Source: Zea mays | Taxonomy: Eukaryota > Streptophyta > Magnoliopsida > Poales > Poaceae | DNA: 64,000 bases | NCBI RefSeq assembly: GCF_902167145.1 | Contig: NC_050104.1 | Span: 94,127,849 to 94,191,848 of the forward strand | Reading direction: 5' to 3' | In this document: piece after piece, positions 57,321-64,000 of the stretch | How the letters are laid out: every line of letters begins with the position of its first letter | Position numbering within the stretch: the stretch's first letter is position 1 | Notes under the pieces: model-generated | Databases searched by the model: none | Told to the model about the DNA's origin: nothing | What the model saw: the letters and a program-made list of their open reading frames with translations, nothing else | Position numbers and translations under genes: made by a program

Positions 57321-60130
57321 CCACACATTCCACGTCGCACTCGTAAGCGTGGCGGTATGTGGATCCGACGGTGATGGTTCCCTTGGGGCCTGGCATCTTG
57401 AGCTTGAGGTACGTGTAGTTGGGGACGACCATGAACTTGGCGTAGCACGGTCTTCCCAACACCGCGTGATAGGTCCCTCGGAACCCGACTACCTCGAAAG
57501 TGAGGGTTTCCTTTCGGAAGTTGGAGGGAGTTCCGAAGCAGACGGGCAAATCAAGTTGCCCAAGGGGCAGGACACGCTTGCCGGGGACGATCCCGTGAAA
57601 AGGTGCTGCACCGGCCCGGATCGTGGATAGATCGACCCCCAAGAGCCCTAGGGTCTCGGCGTAGATGATGTTGAGGCTGCTGCCTCCGTCCATGAGGATC
57701 TTGGAGAGCCTAACATTGTCGATGACAGGGTCGACGACAAGCGGGTACCTTTCTAGGCTCGGTACGCAGTCGGGGTGGTCGCCTTGGTCGAAGGTAATGG
57801 GTTTGTCGGACCAGTCTAGGTAGACTGGCGTCGCTACCTTTGTCGAGAAGACCTCCTGGCGTTCCTGCTTGCGGTGTCGAGCTGAGGCATTCGCTACTTG
57901 CCCACCATAGATCATGAAGCAGTTGTGGACCTCTGGGAACTGCTCTTCCTTGTCGCCCCCCTTCTTGTTGTTGCCTTGGTCCTTGCCACCTTCTGCCGAG
58001 GGCCCGGCCTTATTGAAGTAACGCCGGAGCATGTCGCACTCTTCAAGGGTGTGCTTGACGGGACCCCTGTGATAGGGGCACAACTCCTTGAGCATCTTGT
58101 CGAACACGTTGGCCCCTCCGGGAGGTTTCCGAGGATTCCTGTGCTCGGCAGCAGCGACGAGATCCGCGTCCATGGCGTTGTGTTTTGCTTGCGCCTTCTT
58201 CCTGGTCTTCTTCTTTGTGCCACGCGGGACGGACGCCTCGGGGACGTCTTCCTTCTGTCTTCCCTGAGGCTGCTTGTCCTTCCGGAAGATGGCTTCGACC
58301 GCCACCTGACCAGAGGCGAACTTGGTGGCTATGTCCATCAATTCGCTCGCCTTGGTGGGAGTCTTGCATCCCAGTTTGCTTACCAGGTCCCGGCAAGTGG
58401 TGCCGGCGAGGAATGCTCCGATGACGTCCGAGTCGGTTATGTTAGGTAACTCGGTGCACTGCTTGGAAAACCGTCGGATGTACTCTCGCAGGGATTCCCC
58501 TGGCTACTGGCGGCAGCTCCGGAGATCCCACGAGTTCCCAGGGCGCACATACGAACCTTGGAAATTTCCAGCGAAGGCCTTGACTAGGTCGTCCCAGCCG
58601 AAGATCTGCGCAGGAGGCAGATGCTCCAGCCAGGCCCGGGCAGCATCGGAGAGGAACAGGGGGAGGTTGCGGATGATGAGGTTGTCATCGTCCGTCCCTC
58701 CCAACTGGCATGCCAGCCGGTAATCCGCGAGCCACAACTTCGGCCTTGTCTCCCCTGAGTACTTGGTAATGTTAGTCGGGGCCCGGAACCGGGCCGGGAA
58801 CGGTGCCCGTTGTATGGCCCGGCTAAAGACCTGCAGACCTGGTGGTTCGGGCGAGGGGCTCCGATCCTCCTCATTGTCGTAGCGTCCCCCGCGCCTGGGG
58901 TGGTAGCCTCGGCGCACCTTCTCCTTGAGGCGGGCTCGACGGTTGCGGCGGTGTTGCTCGTCGCCTAGGCGATCCCGGGCGGCAGGTGTCCTGTCTCCTG
59001 TGTGCTCGGTGTGGACCGAGGCCTCGCACATGCGTCGGGAGGACGCTACGTGATGCTCCGAGGGGCCTCCTCGCCTTCGGGAGGCAGAGCTCTCGGCTCG
59101 TCGGACAGCGGCATTTTCCAGGAGGTCCTTGAGTTCGCCCTAGATATGTCGCCCTCGGTGGTGGATGGCTCCGACATTGTTCGAAGTAACATCGCCGCTG
59201 CAGCTAGGTTCAGGCCGGCCCCGCTGAAGGCCGAGGGCAGCCCTGCCCTGGCATCATCAATGATACGGTGCTGGATGTCCTGGGCCCGATGACGCGCTCC
59301 TCCGACGAGTGCTCGACCCGCCCACTCCTGCTCGATGTTTTGTCGGAGCTACACAAGTCGCCCCGTTTCTTCGTCAAGCTTGGCCTGCACCTCGTGGAGT
59401 TGCTCGAGCTGTGTGCCCTGACCCCCCGCAGGGACTCGGACCACAGCTAGTTCCCGCGGGATCTCAACGCGAGACGCAGGCACAGGGGCGTCGTCATTTC
59501 CTAGCATGCCGAGGTGGTTGTCTTCATCGTGATCCTCCTGATCGATGTGGAAACACTCGTGACTTGGGTCGTAACCCTCATCGTCAAGGCTGTGGCCATC
59601 GTCAGAGTAGCCGGAGAGGCAGTGGTCACATGTGGACATGAAGTCTCGCATGGCACTGGGATCACGGAGTCCGGAGAAATCCCAACTGAAGTCGGGGTCG
59701 TCCTCTTCCTCGGAACCCGCAGGTCCGGAGGTTGAGGCGGCCGTCAACAGGTCCCAAGTTGACCACATATGGTACCCCGGAAGGTCAGGATATGCCCTTG
59801 CAAAAGCGCTCACCGAAGTGGGGTCACTTGGTGGATCGAAGCTGAATCTAAAAGGAACATGATGGGAAACGGATGGTACCTCCTGGTTGATGGACGGTGG
59901 TGAAGTCACATCGGGGATGGAATGCGCCGTTATCTCAGGTGCGAGACTAATGCCCGACAAGTCCCTCACAAGGGTGCTGGCGTCATTAGTCCGCCTGGGG
60001 TTGGCACGTTGCTGGGAAGCGACACCCGTCGTAGTCCTAGGTGCGAGGATAACACCCGACATGTCTCCGACAGGGGTGCCGGCGTCATCGACTCGCTCTG
60101 GTCCGACAGCCGACGAGGTGCCGCCTCTTG
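57321..60130 (-). pseudogene. C gag-protease, part upstream of B
   Basis: Leftward Gag homologous to A. N-terminal pieces in two overlapping frames (an ATG frame reading MARQEAAPRR at about 60140 and the main frame from about 60062, MSGVILAPRTT, with an internally repeated SGxxLAPxxT motif). Gag core: ITKYSGETRPKLWLADYRLA, then CRQ followed by TAG near 58503 and PGESL. Later the Cys/His cluster CPYHRGPVKHTLEEC and protease MDGGSSLNIIY with VLGRPCYAKF. The frame runs to ECVEY, where B is inserted. At least two stops before 58341. Confidence 0.85.
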
Positions 60131-60420
60131 CCTAGCCATGGTTGCTTTGTCTCCTCCTCCTCCGGCGAGGAGGGTGGTGGGGCAAACCCGGGTGTTCCTC
60201 TTCCGCCACGGGGAGATGTCGTCGTCGAGTTCGCCTCCGTCGGGCGAGCCGACGACCGTCGTTGTTGTCGCACTGCGGGGGGAGGAGTACCATGTCGTAG
60301 CTGCCGTCGGGGGACATGAACTCGAGACTCCCAAAGCGGAGCACCGTCTCGGGCCGAAGAGGTTGCTGAATATTATCCATCTGGAACTCAACGGGAAAGT
60401 ATTGCCAACACGCAGCTGGG

Positions 60421-60440
60421 CCCCTACCTGGCGCGCCAAC
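60421..60440 (-). other. C primer-binding site
   Basis: Same 20 bases as the A primer site, next to the C 5' LTR. Confidence 0.75.
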
Positions 60441-61576
60441 TGTCGGCGTTTTGGACCCGCGAGGACCCTCAACCGACTAGTGAATTTGATGTTGCGTGTC
60501 CCTGCCTAGATGGGTTGATGCAATATGAAACACGAGAGGGGGGATGAGGCTTATATTATCTTGCACCGGGGTGCTCGTAGTAGGGGTTACAAGCTTCGCG
60601 GGAGAGGGTTTCGCCTTGGAGTGAGTCGTCTGAGTTAGGCTCCTTTGCATTCGCCCTCCTCCTCTCCTCTGGGCAGGCCCTGGACATCCCCTTTTATAGA
60701 TACAAGGAGATGATCCAGCTATACATATGGGGGTGTAGCTATGCGCTAATGTGGCAGGCGGAGAAGTGCTTGAGCCCTGTAGAAGCGTAGCTGGTGGTGC
60801 GGCCCTGGGTCCTGTTGCCGGAGTAATCTAGATGGGACACTGGTCTTGTTCTTTCGTAGCCTGAGGCAGCCAGCTAGGGGTAGGGTAATGATGTATCCCC
60901 TGTGGCGTAGTCGGTCCGAGGCCGATGTCGGGCGAGGCGGTGACTTCTCCCGAGGCCGAGGCTGAGGCCGAGGCCGAGGCCTGGGGTCGGGCGAGGCGGA
61001 GACCTTCTCCCGAGGCCGAGGCTGAGGCCGAGGCCTGGGGTCGGGCGAGGCCGAGCTCCCTGTTGCGCCCGAGGCTGAACTCGGGGGAGGTCGTGACTTA
61101 CTGTCGTTAGTTTTACCCTGGTGGTTGGCACAGTAGTCGGAACAGGGTGAATAGTGTTGTTTCCCTGTCAGAACGATCAGTAAAGGGGCAAAGTGACTGC
61201 GGTCATTTTGACCTTGCCAACTGAGGCGCGCGTGCCAGGATAAGGTGTCAGGTGATGCCCGCGTTAAATGCGCATGCAATACGGTCAGTGGTAAGGCGAT
61301 TTGGCCGAGGTTGCTGTACGACAAAGTTTGCCCGAGCTTGGCCTCGGGCGAGCCGGGGGTGCGCCCACTGCTTGAGGAGGCCCTCGGGCGAGGCGTGAAT
61401 CCGTCCGGGACTACTGTTCTTGCCCGAGGCCAGGCTCGGGTGAGACGAGATCGCGTCCCTTGGTAGATGAGGCTTTAGCTTTGAGCTGTGCTTACCAGTC
61501 TTTACGGTCTGTTTTGAAGATGTTTACCAGCCATGCTTAGGAGTATTGGGGGTACCCCTAATTACGGTACCCGACA
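60441..61576 (-). repeat. C 5' LTR
   Basis: 1136 bp. It has a longer GAGGCCGAGGCT repeat stretch (about 60945-61060) than the 3' LTR, which explains most of the length difference. Confidence 0.9.
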
Positions 61577-61581
61577 AAGAG

Positions 61582-62378
61582 GGTCAGGTTCGTTAGCCAA
61601 AGTAGTGGAAGCAGGTTCGATTGGGGCAGCTGGTGGAGTCGGCTTGAGAAAACCCCAATCGGTGTTGTCGTGCTCGTCCTCCAAAAAAGATGGTATGTCC
61701 CATCTAATCTGGACTTACATGCTCAAAGATAGGGGATGGACAAGGTGCATTTTCATCGAATGTAACCTCACAATTTTCCATGTTGTGATTAGTCTCCAAG
61801 TTAAGAACACTGTAAGCACGAGAATATAATGCGTAACCCAAGAAAACTCCATCAAAAGGCCGAGACTCAAATTTGTCCAAATTTCCTTGTTTCAACACAA
61901 ATCATTTACATCCAAACACCCTAAAATGGCTAACCTTGGGTGACCATCCAAATCACAACTCATATGAAGTCTTGTTCAAGAAAGCTCGAGGAAAGATGCA
62001 GTTTGACACATGGCAAGCAGTGTTGATTGCTTTGGCCCAAAAACGCATAGGAGTCCAATGCTCATTGAACGTCGTCTTGGCCATCTCAACAAGAGTTCGA
62101 TTCTTGTGCTCAATAATGCCATTATACTGAGGCACATACGGAGAGGAAAATTGATGCTCAAATCCAAAGACATGCAAAAAGGTTTCAAAATGAGTATTCT
62201 TGAATTTTGTACCATTGTCACTGCGAATAGCTCTCATGGCATTTTTTGGGAACTCATTTTGCAACCGAAGAAGCAAATCTTGAGCTTGAGTAAAAGCCTC
62301 ATCCTTCACCTTCATAAAGAACACCCAAGAATTGCGTGAAAAGTCATCAATGACCACAAGCAGATTCTGTGAACACAA
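61582..62378 (-). pseudogene. D: Copia integrase fragment, upstream part
   Basis: Minus-strand continuation of D across the C insertion. It contains VVIDDFSRNSWVFF, RSDNGTKFKN (second catalytic Asp kept), PQYNGIIEHKNRT (catalytic Glu kept) and the C-terminal FLGYALYSRAYSVLN. The zinc domain and the first catalytic Asp are missing because homology stops abruptly near 62375, so the element is truncated there. Confidence 0.85.
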
Positions 62379-62663
62379 GGATGACTTGTCCCTTGTGGTT
62401 CATGTTGATGATCAGTGATTGTCAACGGGTAGCACTCTGGGGTAGTTAGTGGACTGACCAAAGTGTGAGATTATGCTTGTGCAACCATGTCGATCGACTT
62501 GTGGTGTGTAGGTGTGGAGCACAGAGACGGTGATCGACAGCTAAGGTGAAGGTCATGCAGGCTCGTGCTAATGGATCGAGAGCGGTGAAGGGCGAGTGTC
62601 GAGTCTTGACTGACGGAGCGGAGTATCCGGGTGACCAGTCATGGTGGCTGTCACTTGGTACAC
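62379..62663. other. Unassigned fragment between D and the next LTR
   Basis: No coding frame with support. Composition differs from D; it may be interior sequence of another LTR element. Nothing more can be said from the sequence alone. Confidence 0.3.
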
Positions 62664-62744
62664 TGTCACACCCGGGCTTTAAGGGACAAAGCCGGGAGCA
62701 TCTCATACATGCGCCAAAGAAGACAACATATATAATAACAGAGT
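62664..62744 (+). repeat. Probable start of another LTR, cut by E
   Basis: TGTCACACCCGGGCTTTAAG with an inverted CCGGGCTTT/AAAGCCGGG hairpin resembles the first bases of a common grass Gypsy LTR type. It is cut after about 80 bp by E. Confidence 0.4.
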
Positions 62745-64000
62745 TGTCGGGGACCATAATTAGGGGTACCCTCAAGACGCCTAATTCTCAGCTGGTAACC
62801 CCCATCAGCATAAAGCTGCAAAGGCCTGATGGGTACGATTAAGTCAGGGATCAGTCCACACGAGTGACTCGATCACGCTTCACCCGAGCCTAGCCTCGGC
62901 CAAGGGCAGCCGACCTCGGGAGACTTCCGTCTCGCCCGAGGCCCCCCTTTTTACGGCGGACACATCACCGGCTCGCCCGAGGCCTTGGCTTCGCTCAGAA
63001 GCGACCCTGACTAAATCGCCACACCAACTGACCAAGTTGCAGGAGCATTTAACGCAAAGAGTGAGTCAGACAGACAGTCAGGCCTTGCCAAAGGCGCCAC
63101 GGTGAACTCCGCTCCGCCCGACCCCAGGGCTCGGACTCGGGCTAAGACCCGGAAGACGGCGAACTCCGCTCCGCCCGACCCCAGGGCTCGGACTCGGGCT
63201 AAGACCCGGAAGACGGCGAACTCCGCTCCGCCCGACCCCAGGGCTCGGACTCGGGCTAAGACTCGGAAGACGGCGAACTCCGCTCCGCCCGACCCCAGGG
63301 CTCGGACTCGGGCTAAGACCCGGAAGACGGCGAACTCCGCTCCGACCGACCCCAGGGCTCGGACTCGGGCTAAGACCCGGAAGACGGCGAACTCCGCTCC
63401 GCCCGACCTCAGGGCTCGGACTCGGGCTAAGACCCAGAAGACGACGAAACTCCGCCTCGCCCGACCCCAGGGCTCGGACTCCGCCCTGGCCTCGGCCAAA
63501 CGACCTCCGCCTCGCCCGACCCCATGGCTCGGACTCGGCCTCGGCAACAGAAGACAGACTCAACCTCGGCTTCGGAGGAGCCCCCACGTCACCCCGCCTA
63601 GGGCACGGACCCGCCACGTCAACAGGAAGCGTCATCATCGTCCTACCCCGAATCGACTCGGGTCACGGAGAACAAGACCGGCGTCCCATCCGGCCAGCTC
63701 CGCCGGATGGGCAATGATGGCGCTCCACAAGCTCTGTGACGACGGCAGCCCCCAGCTCTCTTACGGAAGCAGGGCGACGTCAGCAAGGACTCGACCGCTC
63801 CAACAGCTCTCCCTCCGCCAGGCTCCGTCGCACCTCCGACAGCCACGACATCACGCCAGCAAGGTGCCAAGACCTCTCCGGCTGCCACATGGGCATGTAC
63901 CTAGGGCGCTAGCTCTCTCTCCGCTAGACACGTAGCACTCTGCTACACCCCCCATTGTACACCTGGATCCTCTCCTTACGACTATAAAAGGGAGGACCAG
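62745..64000 (+). repeat. E: LTR related to element A, truncated by the window
   Basis: Starts TGTCGGGGACC like A and is collinear with it, but lacks a stretch of more than 100 bp after GCATTTAACGCAAAG (63058). The 57-bp array is 63104-63490 and the TATA box TATAAAAG is 63983-63990, next to the window end. The bases before it are not a polypurine tract, so this is a 5' LTR or a solo LTR. Confidence 0.85.

Larger units (their letters stand above)
38661..61576 (-). mobile_element. C: Tat-lineage Gypsy element with an antisense gene, carries nested B
   Basis: AAGAG duplications (38656-38660 and 61577-61581) and TGTCGG...CCGACA LTRs (left 1117 bp, right 1136 bp) define it. Excluding B and one TSD copy it is about 14.3 kb. 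gag-pol reads leftward and closely matches element A in protein but has different LTRs, so it is a related subfamily. About 36-38 LTR substitutions by eye (about 3.3%) suggest an age near 1.3 million years. Between pol and the 3' LTR it carries a five-exon gene on the opposite strand. Multiple stops in all genes. Confidence 0.92.

Noticed and set aside
59349..60509. Plus-strand frames opposite C gag (for example 59922-60509)
   Set aside because: Shadows of the minus-strand gag coding sequence. No own promoter or domain, unlike the antisense gene at 41129.

Overview
This is a plant nuclear sequence, almost certainly maize (Zea mays) or a very close relative. The evidence is grass-style spliced genes, Tourist- and Stowaway-type MITEs near genes, and large SIRE/Maximus-type Copia and Tat-type Gypsy LTR retrotransposons inserted into one another. 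There are no bacterial operons, rRNA genes, tRNA genes or CRISPR arrays.

Layout. (1) 1-6843 is the genic island. It holds the last exon of an unrecognised plus-strand gene (2-358), weak signs of a minus-strand gene (about 484-1816), four MITEs of which two are nested (823-4899), and one well supported four-exon minus-strand gene for an NADPH-dependent 2-alkenal / double-bond reductase (4992-6500). (2) 6844-21043 is a gag-only Gypsy element (G1). Its gag frame is split by a Copia element (K1, 9974-18911, minus, TSD GTGAC). (3) 21044-35383 is a CACTA-like DNA transposon remnant carrying a full-length Tat-lineage Gypsy element (A, 21609-34597, plus, TSD AAAAC, two 1739-bp LTRs). (4) 35384-62375 is a decayed Copia element (D, minus). 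It is split by a second Tat element (C, 38661-61576, minus, TSD AAGAG), which is itself split by a very young gag-only Copia element (B, 48663-57315, minus, TSD GTACT, 1618-bp LTRs differing at one base). (5) 62376-64000 is an unassigned fragment, an apparent LTR start, and the first 1256 bp of an LTR related to element A (E) running off the window.

How the parts work together. K1 and B share the same primer-binding site, the same polypurine tract and similar LTR ends. B keeps an intact 626-residue Gag with three zinc knuckles but has no pol, so it probably moved using enzymes from a K1-like element. Element C carries, on the strand opposite its own gag-pol, a five-exon gene with its own TATA box and a gypsy-type transposase_28-like domain. 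Extra antisense ORFs are known from the Tat lineage, but their function is unclear. Elements A and C both keep a single in-frame UAG at the same place between protease and reverse transcriptase. Most coding regions are broken, and many of the stops fit C-to-T decay of methylated DNA.

Limits: divergences and copy numbers were counted by eye. Named maize families were not assigned because that needs a library comparison.
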